Shown here: in pieces, positions 1-7,016 of the stretch
How the letters are laid out: the number at the start of each line of letters is the position of its first letter
How positions within the stretch are numbered: position 1 is the first letter of the stretch
From: JAABPW01 sp037132275
Lineage (GTDB): Bacteria > Verrucomicrobiota > Kiritimatiellia > CAIKKV01 > CAITUY01
DNA: 12,225 nt
Direction: 5' to 3'
Assembly: GCA_037132275.1 (NCBI GenBank)
Contig: JBAXPK010000068.1
Span: forward strand, 1 to 12,225
Position numbers and translations under genes: made by a program
The notes under the pieces: generated by a model
Databases searched by the model: none
Seen by the model: the letters and a program-made list of their open reading frames with translations, nothing else
What the model was told of the DNA's origin: nothing

Positions 1-77
1 TCCCCATCGAGTGGATCCGCGCCGAATTGCTTAATCTCCCGCTCACCCGCGACACTCGCTCGGCCTGGAAATTCTAG
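1..77 (+). CDS. C-terminal end of an unidentified protein (partial)
   Basis: A reading frame is open from the first bases of the window to a TAG at 75-77. It gives 24 residues ending in LPLTRDTRSAWKF. The composition (Trp, Arg, Glu, Leu) looks like a real protein tail rather than random translation, and the frame uses GC-rich codons like the other genes here. The start and most of the gene lie outside the window, so no family can be assigned. No gene-like frame follows it on this strand for several hundred bases, so it would be the last gene of its transcript. It could also be chance read-through; confidence is limited by its length. Confidence 0.4.
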   Translation, partial: PIEWIRAELLNLPLTRDTRSAWKF

Positions 78-221
78 GAGACCGGGGACTGATTGAGCAT
101 GCAATCCCGTGCGCATCCGTGAGAAGTTGGCCGCCTATTTTTCAACCCCCATTGTCGCCGGGAGACGATGTTGTTCTTCGATGAGATAGGGGCACCGGCA
201 AGGTCGGACACCACCGTTTCT

Positions 222-245
222 GCCATCTGAATCGATTCAGATGGC
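222..245. repeat. Perfect 24-nt palindrome
   Basis: The half-site GCCATCTGAATC is followed directly by its exact reverse complement, so all 24 bases are self-complementary. In single-stranded form it would give a 10-bp stem closed by TCGA. No run of T follows on either strand, so it is not a classic intrinsic terminator. It could be a dimer-binding operator or part of a palindromic repeat element. It sits just upstream of the diverged repeat copy at 254-306. Confidence 0.8.
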
Positions 246-253
246 TCAAAGAG

Positions 254-306
254 AAGTCGGACCAAGGCGATCTGAAGGGGTCGGTCAACAGATTGTGTAT
301 CCCTAA
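254..306 (+). repeat. Diverged, shortened copy of the 122-bp window-end repeat
   Basis: AAGTCGGACC at 254-263 matches AAGCCGGACC at 12027-12036. TCAACAGATTGTGTATCCCTAA at 285-306 matches the unit at 12075-12096 with one mismatch. Between these blocks the copy here is about 17 nt shorter than the unit, with TCTGA and AGGGGT still recognisable. It is in the same orientation as the copies at the right end. It is best read as one member of a dispersed intergenic repeat family, partly deleted. Confidence 0.7.
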
Positions 307-332
307 CCCGGCATAGCCGGAACCAAAATCCA

Positions 333-431
333 AATTTCTAACATGGATGTACAGGATGCACAGGATAAGTTGAATCAAAACCACTCCGTCTTTTCCCATC
401 CTGTCTATCCTGTACATCCATGTTAGAAATT
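333..431. repeat. Long inverted repeat (34-nt arms, 31-nt loop)
   Basis: The left arm (333-366) begins AATTTCTAACATGGATGTAC and the right arm (398-431) ends in its reverse complement. The arms pair at 32 of 34 positions around a loop at 367-397. Within an arm the word ACAGGAT recurs in slightly varied form. This is the pattern of a REP or MITE-like palindromic element. It has no open frame of its own, and no transposase is nearby. RNA read through it from either side would form a very stable hairpin, so it may also act as a transcription or mRNA-decay barrier. Confidence 0.8.
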
Positions 432-540
432 CATCAAGTCCACTGTCATCCCCTAGGAAACGTTTCATGACCACAAAACCCCGTATTTTCTGATGTTTTT
501 GAATCGTTTGCGGGATTGTGATTGTTGAAATCACCTTCCT

Positions 541-587
541 AATCGTAATCCTCTCTGGGGCAGGAGATTACGATTAAGATTACGATT
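541..587. repeat. GATTACGATT repeat cluster with inverted copy
   Basis: AATCGTAATC at 541-550 is the exact reverse complement of GATTACGATT at 566-575, which is repeated directly at 578-587. The first pair could form a 10-bp AT-rich hairpin with a 15-nt loop. The cluster starts about 36 nt past the stop of the minus-strand kinase gene, so it could mark the end of that transcript, but there is no T-run. It may be a short dispersed repeat. Confidence 0.65.
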
Positions 588-622
588 TCTGCGGGATGCT
601 AATGGTTCGAATTCTGGAAATT

Positions 623-3007
623 TTAGGGCGCCGACTGGATATCCACGTCCGGCAGAATCGCCTTGGCGAGGTCGGCGAGACTTGAGTTTCCGTGAATGGC
701 ATCCTTGAGGTATCTGGCCATCTGCGGTTTTGCCTTTTCATTGCCCTCAAAGGCTTCATGGATATAAAGCGCCACCGCGAAGAAATGATCCGCCTGCTCA
801 CGGCGGGTCAAATCGCCATTATCAATGTAATGCTTGATAAAGCGCATCATCTGGGTGGCTGGCACCGCATCCCACGTATATTCGCCTCCGCGGATCGTGA
901 CCTTTGACTCATCCACCCCCAATATGTCCTTGCTTTCAAGCCAGCCGAACTGGAATCCGCGGTCCGGATTGGCTTTCACGTCAGCCTTGACCCCGTCAAT
1001 AATAGCCGTCTTCAAGTCCACGAGCAATTTGTACGCCTTGATTGCCTGCCTGCCCGCCGTTTTCCCCTCGGGAGTGTGAAGTCCTCTGGCCGCTTGTTCA
1101 ACCCCCTCCAACGCCTGCTTGAAGTGATGCTGCTGGATCATGCCGCTACAGGCTTTTCGACTGCTTTCAAACCCCTTGATCTCCTCCTGGATTTTCGCCT
1201 GTTTTTCCGCCTCCGCCTTCTCGGCGGCGCGTCGGTCAGCGTCAGCCTTTTCCTGGGCGGCTTTTTCCTGGGCGGCCAGCTCCGCCGCAGCCATCGCCGC
1301 CTTGATCGCCTTTACCAGTTTCTGCCTCATGGGGTCGATGGCGTCGGCCCCTTTCCGGACCTTATCCATTTCATCCGCAACGGATTTGTGGAGATCCACC
1401 ACACGCGCGGGAATGTTGGTTATCGCCGCGAGTTCGGCCGTGGCTTTCACGGAATTTGTGGCCACTGAAATCTCAGCCCTATGGGTTGTCACCGTCTCCA
1501 ACAACCCCTTTAATTCAAGACTCGCGGAGGCCAGCGTGCCGGTCATGTATTGACTTGCGGCGGCCGCCACGGCTAAGGCATTGGAACGGGCCCCTACCCA
1601 GTCCGACGCATCCGCCAGCAGGGCTGTGCCCGTCGAGATCATGGAAACCATTTGCTGGGCGTTGGAAGACCACATTGCGGCCATCACCAGACGATTTGAA
1701 AAATCGCCCGAAATGGGCTGGAGGTTGGTCCATATCTGCTCCACGCCTTTCCGGGCCTTCGCCACCAGTGCTTTTTCCTTCTCCACTTCGCTCTTCTGCG
1801 TCTCGGACTGTTGATAGCCCACAAGTCCACCGATCAGCAACAGCACAACGCACAACCCCAAAAAGACCCATAAGACGATCTTTCCCGTCCTTGATTTTTT
1901 GGGACGCGCCATCCCTTCCGACGCGGCTGATGTTTGGGCGATGGATCCCGATGAACCCGACGAAGGCAATCCGGAAGGCCCGCCCCCTTTCTTTCTTGTA
2001 AAAACAATCTTTCCGCTCTTGATCGAAGGTTGTGCAGAAGAAGCCGGCCCCGGTTTCAAGGTAGAGAGAACACGCCGGATATCCGCCAGAAGCGATGCAT
2101 AGTTGGGATACCGTTTCAGCGGATCGGCCTCCAGCATTCGACCAACAATCGCTTCCACCTCGGAATTGATTCCGGGACGAAGCGTACGCAAAAGCGGCGC
2201 AGGATTATGAAGCCGGGCCTTGACCACATCCATGGGAGTCTCGCCCTCAAACGGCGGCTTCAGGGTAAGCGCATGAAACAACGTCCCGCCGAGGCTGTAG
2301 ATGTCAGATCTGGCATCCGCAGGATGCCCCCTTAGTTTTTCCGGAGCAATATAGTAGGGGGTTCCCCAGATTCCTTTCGCAGTGCCCGCCTCGGCCTTCT
2401 GCTTAAATCGCGCTAAGCCGAAATCCACCACCTTAGCCACACCGTTGGCATCGAGCAGAATGTTCTCGGGCTTGACATCGCCATGGATAAGATTGATCGC
2501 AGCGGCCGCATTCAGCCCCTCCACCACATCAGCGGCGATCTTAAGCACCAGCGCCTCGCTCAGCATCTCCCCCTTTGAAATCATCAGGTCCAATCGTCCG
2601 CCTTCCAGCAGTTCCATGGCCATATACGGCTGCCCGTGCGAAACGCCGAAGGAATATATCTGGACGATGTTGAGGTGATTGAGAGCGGCAGCGGCTTGTG
2701 CCTCGCGACGAAACGTTTCCACAAACTCCGGATTCCCGCCGAACGTGGATTGCATCACCTTGACGGCTACCCAGCGGTCCAACCCGGTGTCCCGGGCGCG
2801 ATAGACGGCCCCCATCCCTCCTTTTCCCAAGAGATCCACCAGGAAAAAAGGCCCCATTTTACCCGGAACATTCTGCTGCATTCCACATTCCGGGCAGGCA
2901 ATCTGGGTAAACGTGGGTAACCCTGAAACATCCAGTAAATGATTACATTTCAGGCATGAGGTTTCGAATACCGGATCGGTGATAATTTCAGGAACACTGG
3001 TCGACAT
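623..3007 (-). CDS. Membrane-anchored Ser/Thr protein kinase with N-terminal zinc ribbon
   Basis: A PknB/Hanks-type Ser/Thr kinase of 794 residues counted from the ATG at 3007. Order: a zinc ribbon with CxxC pairs at 18/21 and 38/41; kinase domain about 54-314 with glycine loop GKGGMGAV (61-68), Lys83, Glu102, catalytic loop HGDVKPEN (175-182), DFG (195-197) and APE (221-223); a Ser/Gly-rich linker; one membrane segment about 377-398; then an outer region with an Ala/Glu/Lys coiled coil (about 567-607, AAQEK repeated) and a C-terminal domain I do not recognise. The Arg of the usual HRD motif is Gly, a non-RD form that often does not need activation-loop phosphorylation. The kinase should face the cytoplasm and the C-terminal half the periplasm, suggesting envelope sensing. 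An in-frame ATG at 3043 would add 12 residues encoded by AT-rich DNA; I prefer 3007 but neither start has a good ribosome site. Target unknown. Confidence 0.9.
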   Translation of the reverse strand: MSTSVPEIITDPVFETSCLKCNHLLDVSGLPTFTQIACPECGMQQNVPGKMGPFFLVDLLGKGGMGAVYRARDTGLDRWVAVKVMQSTFGGNPEFVETFRREAQAAAALNHLNIVQIYSFGVSHGQPYMAMELLEGGRLDLMISKGEMLSEALVLKIAADVVEGLNAAAAINLIHGDVKPENILLDANGVAKVVDFGLARFKQKAEAGTAKGIWGTPYYIAPEKLRGHPADARSDIYSLGGTLFHALTLKPPFEGETPMDVVKARLHNPAPLLRTLRPGINSEVEAIVGRMLEADPLKRYPNYASLLADIRRVLSTLKPGPASSAQPSIKSGKIVFTRKKGGGPSGLPSSGSSGSIAQTSAASEGMARPKKSRTGKIVLWVFLGLCVVLLLIGGLVGYQQSETQKSEVEKEKALVAKARKGVEQIWTNLQPISGDFSNRLVMAAMWSSNAQQMVSMISTGTALLADASDWVGARSNALAVAAAASQYMTGTLASASLELKGLLETVTTHRAEISVATNSVKATAELAAITNIPARVVDLHKSVADEMDKVRKGADAIDPMRQKLVKAIKAAMAAAELAAQEKAAQEKADADRRAAEKAEAEKQAKIQEEIKGFESSRKACSGMIQQHHFKQALEGVEQAARGLHTPEGKTAGRQAIKAYKLLVDLKTAIIDGVKADVKANPDRGFQFGWLESKDILGVDESKVTIRGGEYTWDAVPATQMMRFIKHYIDNGDLTRREQADHFFAVALYIHEAFEGNEKAKPQMARYLKDAIHGNSSLADLAKAILPDVDIQSAP

Positions 3008-3072
3008 GGTGTCTTGTAAACGTTTATTGTTTTCTAAAAGCATTCTGCATAGTATGAAGTTCAGTGTCTACA

Positions 3073-3092
3073 TAAAATGATCGTGTTTGGAG
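3073..3092 (+). promoter_or_regulatory. Possible -10 box and ribosome site of lgt
   Basis: TAAAAT at 3073-3078 matches the sigma-70 -10 consensus at five of six positions. It is followed by GGAG at 3089-3092, four bases before the ATG at 3097. No good -35 box is visible at the expected distance. The gap between this gene and the divergent kinase gene is short, so promoters for both must lie in about 50-90 bases. Confidence 0.35.
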
Positions 3093-3096
3093 TGTG

Positions 3097-3852
3097 ATGG
3101 ATCCTGTTTGCTTTCATATTGGAACGCACCCTATCTACTGGTATGGGGTGATGATGGCCCTCGCTTTCATGGCGGGAATTCTGCATTGGCAGTGGCTCGG
3201 AAACCGGACGGGACGCGACACCGCGCTGGCCTCTGATTTGGCCTTCTGGCTCATGACCGGGGGGATTTTGGGTGCCCGGACGGCCTATGTCATCTCCAAT
3301 TATAATTATTTCAGGGCCGCCCCTCAGGAGATCATCAGGGTTGACCAGGGTGGGCTCATTTTTTATGGGGGCTTCATCGGCGGCCTCATCGTGTTTCTCA
3401 TTTTGGCTAAATGTCGTCACATTAAGGCTGCCGACCTCGCCGATTTCACCGTCACCGCGCTCCCACTTGGTCATGCGCTGGGCCGCGTGGGATGTTTTCT
3501 CAACGGGTGTTGCGGCGGTTGCGCGGCGCATCCGCCCTCCCTGATCACCGGCGGTCTCCCCAACTACCCGGTCCAACTCTATGAAGCCCTATTCAACCTG
3601 GGGGTATACGGATTTCTCACCTGGTATTACCTGTCGCGGCGTGGCTCCCGGCACGGATCTGTCGTCGCCCTATACTTAATGATTTACCCCATGGGCCGCT
3701 TCCTGCTGGAATTTATCCGTGGCGACGATCGTATGCGCCTCGGCGGATTGGATATAGCCCAGGAAATCAGTCTGGTTTTGATCCTGGCTGGAATCACCCT
3801 GTGGTGGTGGGTATCGTATCGAAATCATGAAAACACGCCCCGTAACCCCTGA
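3097..3852 (+). CDS. lgt: Prolipoprotein diacylglyceryl transferase (Lgt)
   Basis: Transfers the diacylglyceryl group from phosphatidylglycerol to the lipobox cysteine of prolipoproteins, the first step of lipoprotein maturation in the inner membrane. The 251-residue product is strongly hydrophobic with several membrane helices and carries the family signature GRVGCFLNGCC at 129-139; Arg130 corresponds to the essential Arg143 of E. coli Lgt. Other family hallmarks are IYWYG near the N-terminus, GGILGAR, and GLIFYGGFIGG, where Tyr90 sits in place of E. coli His103. GRFLLEFIRGDD near the C-terminus matches the last conserved block. I chose the ATG at 3097, preceded by GGAG; a GTG directly before it would add one residue but is too close to the ribosome site. 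The 3' end overlaps the next gene by 26 nt, so the two are probably translationally coupled. Confidence 0.95.
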   Translation: MDPVCFHIGTHPIYWYGVMMALAFMAGILHWQWLGNRTGRDTALASDLAFWLMTGGILGARTAYVISNYNYFRAAPQEIIRVDQGGLIFYGGFIGGLIVFLILAKCRHIKAADLADFTVTALPLGHALGRVGCFLNGCCGGCAAHPPSLITGGLPNYPVQLYEALFNLGVYGFLTWYYLSRRGSRHGSVVALYLMIYPMGRFLLEFIRGDDRMRLGGLDIAQEISLVLILAGITLWWWVSYRNHENTPRNP

Positions 3853-4741
3853 CGGCAAGGGCCGGCGGCTGGACGTCTGGCTAAGTCAGGTCGAACCGGA
3901 TCTTTCCCGGGCCCGTATTCAGGACTTAATCCGCACGGGACATATCACCTTGAACGGTAAGCCCACCAAACCCAGCCACTCCCTCGTCACAGGCCAGGAA
4001 ATACAAATCGATATCCCGCCCCTCATTGACGTGGCTCTCAAGCCGGAAGCCATCCCGCTGGACGTCCTGTTTGAGGACTCCAACCTGATCGTGATCAATA
4101 AACCGGCCGGATTGGTTGTCCACCCTGCCGCCGGGCACGCCTCAGGCACTTTGGTGAATGCCCTGCTCGCCCACTGCCCAGACCTGGCTGGTATCGGGGG
4201 GGAGAAGCGACCGGGAATTGTCCATAGGCTCGACCGCGATACCACCGGCGTCATGGTGGTGGCGAAGAATGAGACCGCCATGCGATCATTGATGAATCAG
4301 TTCCGACACCGGCAGGTAACGAAGGAGTATCTGGCGCTTGTGTGGGGCCACTTAAACCCTCCCTCCGGGCGCGCGGAAACCCTCATCGGCCGCAATCCCA
4401 AAGACCGGAAGAAGATGTGTACTCGCCCGAACACCGGCCGCCCGGCCATCACGATTTACGAAACCCAGGAGAAATTCGCGACCACATCACTGCTGCGAGT
4501 CCGAATTGAAACCGGCCGTACCCACCAGATCCGGGTACATATGGCCTTCCTCGGCCATTCCATCGTTGGCGACCCCCAATACGGACGGTCCCGCCGCGAC
4601 GCCTTGCCCGTTCCCGTTCCAAACCGGCAGATGCTCCACGCCTCCCGACTGACCTTCACTCATCCCATCACCGGTCAGACTTTGACGTTCGAGGCGCCCA
4701 TCCCGGAGGATATGCGAGTACTGGTTGCTTCCCGCTTTTGA
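3827..4741 (+). CDS. rluD: RluA/RluD-family 23S rRNA pseudouridine synthase
   Basis: Isomerises specific uridines in 23S rRNA to pseudouridine in the cytoplasm. The 304-residue product has an S4-like RNA-binding domain at about 13-60 (RLDVWLSQ, SRARIQDLIRTGHITLNGK) and then the catalytic domain. The catalytic motif is GIVHRLDRDTTGVMVVAKN, with Asp136 as the expected nucleophile. Further family blocks are VINKPAGLVVHP at about 89-100, TKEYLALVWG, ETGRTHQIRVHM and LHASRLTFTHP. Length and S4 domain fit RluD (helix 69 uridines 1911/1915/1917), but RluC-like enzymes share this layout, so the exact target sites are inferred. It starts inside the end of lgt and has no clear ribosome site of its own, which suggests coupling to lgt. 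Confidence 0.93.
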   Translation: MKTRPVTPDGKGRRLDVWLSQVEPDLSRARIQDLIRTGHITLNGKPTKPSHSLVTGQEIQIDIPPLIDVALKPEAIPLDVLFEDSNLIVINKPAGLVVHPAAGHASGTLVNALLAHCPDLAGIGGEKRPGIVHRLDRDTTGVMVVAKNETAMRSLMNQFRHRQVTKEYLALVWGHLNPPSGRAETLIGRNPKDRKKMCTRPNTGRPAITIYETQEKFATTSLLRVRIETGRTHQIRVHMAFLGHSIVGDPQYGRSRRDALPVPVPNRQMLHASRLTFTHPITGQTLTFEAPIPEDMRVLVASRF

Positions 4742-4797
4742 CTTTTCCTCCCTGATTTGGTAGCAATTCACGTTCAAAACGAAAGACAAAGGAAGTT

Positions 4798-6042
4798 ATG
4801 CAGGCATTTACGTATCAGGCGGGAAGGTTGTTCGCTGAGGGAGTATCCGTGGAGGAACTGGCGCGTCGCTATGGCACCCCGCTTTACGTCTACAGCAAAT
4901 CCCATCTCAAAGAGCGTTATCAGGCCATTGCCTCGGCCATGGCTGAGGTCAAGCCCATGATCTGCTACTCGGTCAAGGCCAACAGCAACGCCGCCATCAT
5001 TAAAACCCTTGCCCTCGAGGGCGCCGGATTCGATATCGTCTCAGGCGGCGAACTGTTCCGCGCCCTGCGCGCCGGGGCAGAAGCCAATAAAATCGTCTTC
5101 GCCGGCGTCGGCAAAACACGCGAGGAAATTGAATACGCCCTGACGGAACAAATCGCCTTTTTCACTTGCGAATCGGAGCCCGAGGCCCGCCGTATCTCCG
5201 AATGCGCCAAACGACTCGGCGTCACGGGACGAATCGCCTTCCGCGTCAACCCGGATGTAGACCCCAAAACGCACAAATATATCAGCACGGGCAAGAAGGA
5301 AAACAAGTTCGGGCTCGATTTCGATCGCACCATGCAGGCTTATGCCATGGCCGCCGCCTTGCCCCATATCGAACTTGCCGGGTTGCACATGCACATCGGC
5401 TCGCAACTGCTTGATGCTGCCCCCTTCGGCGAGGCGCTGGCCAAGGTGGCGGATTTCTGTCGCCAGCTCAAAGCCAAATATCCCACGTTCCGGTATCTGG
5501 ATATCGGAGGCGGATTGGGCATCAACTACAAGCCCGATCAACAGGCATTGGATCCCCAAGTCTTTGCCTCGATCATGCTGCCCACGCTGAAGGAGCTGGG
5601 CCTGCAGGTGGTCATGGAGCCCGGCCGCAGCATCGTTGGAAATGCCGGCATCCTGGTGTGCCGCGTTCAATATGTGAAAAACAGCCACTTCAAAACCTTC
5701 ATCGTCGTGGATGCGGCCATGAACGACCTGATCCGTCCCTCGCTCTATCAGGCACATCACGAAATCCTGCCCGTCAACGCCACCGATAAAACAGTGATGG
5801 GCGATCTCGTGGGACCCATCTGCGAGTCTGGCGATTTCCTGGCGCAGGACCGGGAACTGCCGGATGTGAAGGAGCGCGACCTGGTGGTGGCGTTGAGCGC
5901 CGGTGCCTACGGCTTCTCCATGTCCTCGAATTACAACAGCCGCCCCCGCGCCGCCGAAGTCATGGTGGACGGCGATAGCGCCATCCAGATTCGCCAGCGC
6001 GAGACCTGGGAAGACCTGGTGCGCGGCGAAATGCTGAAGTAA
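4798..6042 (+). CDS. lysA: Diaminopimelate decarboxylase
   Basis: PLP-dependent fold-III enzyme that decarboxylates meso-diaminopimelate to L-lysine, the last step of lysine synthesis. The 414-residue length is typical. Visible features: the PLP-binding lysine in CYSVKANSN (Lys60), GFDIVSGGEL, the HIGSQ block with His199, the phosphate-binding glycine run DIGGGLGI, MEPGRSIVGNAG, the active-site Cys342 in CESGDFLAQDR, and YNSRPRAAEV near the C-terminus. The ATG at 4798 is preceded by AAGGAAG. It lies 56 nt after the pseudouridine synthase and 89 nt before dapA, in the same direction. With dapA and dapB it forms a lysine/meso-DAP cluster. No lysine riboswitch fits in the short upstream gap. Confidence 0.96.
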   Translation: MQAFTYQAGRLFAEGVSVEELARRYGTPLYVYSKSHLKERYQAIASAMAEVKPMICYSVKANSNAAIIKTLALEGAGFDIVSGGELFRALRAGAEANKIVFAGVGKTREEIEYALTEQIAFFTCESEPEARRISECAKRLGVTGRIAFRVNPDVDPKTHKYISTGKKENKFGLDFDRTMQAYAMAAALPHIELAGLHMHIGSQLLDAAPFGEALAKVADFCRQLKAKYPTFRYLDIGGGLGINYKPDQQALDPQVFASIMLPTLKELGLQVVMEPGRSIVGNAGILVCRVQYVKNSHFKTFIVVDAAMNDLIRPSLYQAHHEILPVNATDKTVMGDLVGPICESGDFLAQDRELPDVKERDLVVALSAGAYGFSMSSNYNSRPRAAEVMVDGDSAIQIRQRETWEDLVRGEMLK

Positions 6043-6118
6043 GACTAAAAAAGACGCACATTGTTTTGATTTTTGTTGGCGATTCGAGCCGGGATCATCT
6101 ATCGTCGTTTTTCAACGT

Positions 6119-6125
6119 AAGGGAG
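6119..6125 (+). promoter_or_regulatory. Ribosome binding site deciding the dapA start
   Basis: AAGGGAG lies six bases before the ATG at 6132. An in-frame start at 6066 would add 22 residues not seen in the family, whereas the ATG at 6132 gives the normal DapA N-terminus MFTGAYTAIVTPF. The ribosome site therefore supports the shorter protein. Confidence 0.75.
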
Positions 6126-6131
6126 ACTGTC

Positions 6132-7016
6132 ATGTTTACAGGTGCTTATACAGCCATTGTAACGCCGTTCAATAAAGACGGCCGTGTGGACTATGAAAAA
6201 CTGCGCGAGTTGATCGCCCTGCAGATAGCCGCCGGTATCGACGGCATCGTCCCGGTTGGCACCACCGGCGAATCCCCCACCGTTGACGTTGACGAGCATG
6301 AGAAAATCATTGAAGTCAGCATTGCCGCCTGCCGCGGAAAAATCAAAGTGATTGCCGGTACCGGCGCCAATTCAACCGCCGAGGCGCTGGAGTTGACCCG
6401 GCATGCGTTGGAAGCCGGCGCCGATGGGACGCTTCAGGTGACTCCTTATTACAACAAGCCGAACCAGGAAGGGTTGTACCGCCACTTTTCCGCTGTGGCC
6501 GATCTCGGACTTCCGGTGGTGCTGTATAATGTTCCCGGTCGTTCTGCCCGTGAGATTGATGTGGCCACCATCGCCCGTCTTTCCAGGCACCCGAAAATTG
6601 TCTGCGTGAAAGAAGCCGGGGGCAGCGTGGATCGCGTCAGCCAGATTCTTTGCGCCTGCACCCTTACCGTACTGTCCGGCGACGACTCGCTGACACTCCC
6701 CATGATGTCCCTTGGCGCCAAGGGAGTCATCAGTGTTGCCTCCAACATCGCACCCAAGCCGGTGGCCGACATGGTTCATGCCGCCGCCGCTGGCCGCTGG
6801 GATGAGGCCCGCGCCTTGCACCTGAAATACTACCGACTCTTTACCGACCTCTTCATCGACACCAATCCCATCCCGATCAAGGCCGCCATGGCCATGGCCG
6901 GTATGATTGAAGAAACCTATCGCCTCCCCCTCTGCGAGACCACCGAAGCCAATAAGATCAAACTGGCCGAGTGCTTGAAGCAGGTCGGACTGATCGCGTG
7001 TCGGAGACCATCATGA
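6132..7016 (+). CDS. dapA: 4-hydroxy-tetrahydrodipicolinate synthase
   Basis: Condenses pyruvate and aspartate semialdehyde to 4-hydroxy-tetrahydrodipicolinate, the first committed step of the lysine/DAP pathway. The 294-residue product is a TIM-barrel aldolase of normal length. Visible active-site residues: GTTGES at 43-48, TPYYNKP with Tyr106/Tyr107, Tyr132 and Arg137 in LYNVPGRS (E. coli Tyr133 and Arg138), and Schiff-base Lys160 in VCVKEAGG (E. coli Lys161). The late block FIDTNPIPIKAAM is also conserved. The stop overlaps the dapB start as ATGA, so the two genes are almost certainly cotranscribed and coupled. The 89-nt gap after lysA could hold a promoter, but I see no strong boxes there. 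Confidence 0.97.
   Translation: MFTGAYTAIVTPFNKDGRVDYEKLRELIALQIAAGIDGIVPVGTTGESPTVDVDEHEKIIEVSIAACRGKIKVIAGTGANSTAEALELTRHALEAGADGTLQVTPYYNKPNQEGLYRHFSAVADLGLPVVLYNVPGRSAREIDVATIARLSRHPKIVCVKEAGGSVDRVSQILCACTLTVLSGDDSLTLPMMSLGAKGVISVASNIAPKPVADMVHAAAAGRWDEARALHLKYYRLFTDLFIDTNPIPIKAAMAMAGMIEETYRLPLCETTEANKIKLAECLKQVGLIACRRPS

Larger units (their letters stand above)
78..622. other. Gene-free, repeat-rich intergenic region
   Basis: This stretch of about 545 bases has no frame that looks like a conserved protein. The longest one (minus strand, 142-534) runs straight through an inverted repeat and is explained by it. In order the region holds a 24-nt perfect palindrome, a truncated copy of the window-end 122-bp repeat, a short GC hairpin at 308-320 (CCGGC-ATA-GCCGG), a long inverted repeat, and a cluster of GATTACGATT words. 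It lies downstream of both the partial gene and the minus-strand kinase gene, which is where dispersed palindromic elements are commonly tolerated. It may also be where transcripts from both sides end, although no classic GC-stem plus T-run terminator is visible. Confidence 0.7.

Noticed and set aside
142..534. 130-codon minus-strand open frame
   Set aside because: It reads through both arms of the long inverted repeat and into the diverged 122-bp repeat copy and palindrome; it has no conserved motif and no ribosome site.
5041..5760. Long minus-strand frame opposite lysA
   Set aside because: It is antisense to a gene with clear family motifs, has no recognisable domain, and such frames are common opposite GC-rich codons.
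6066..6131. Upstream dapA start at 6066
   Set aside because: It adds 22 residues outside the family N-terminus, while the ATG at 6132 has a well-spaced AAGGGAG.
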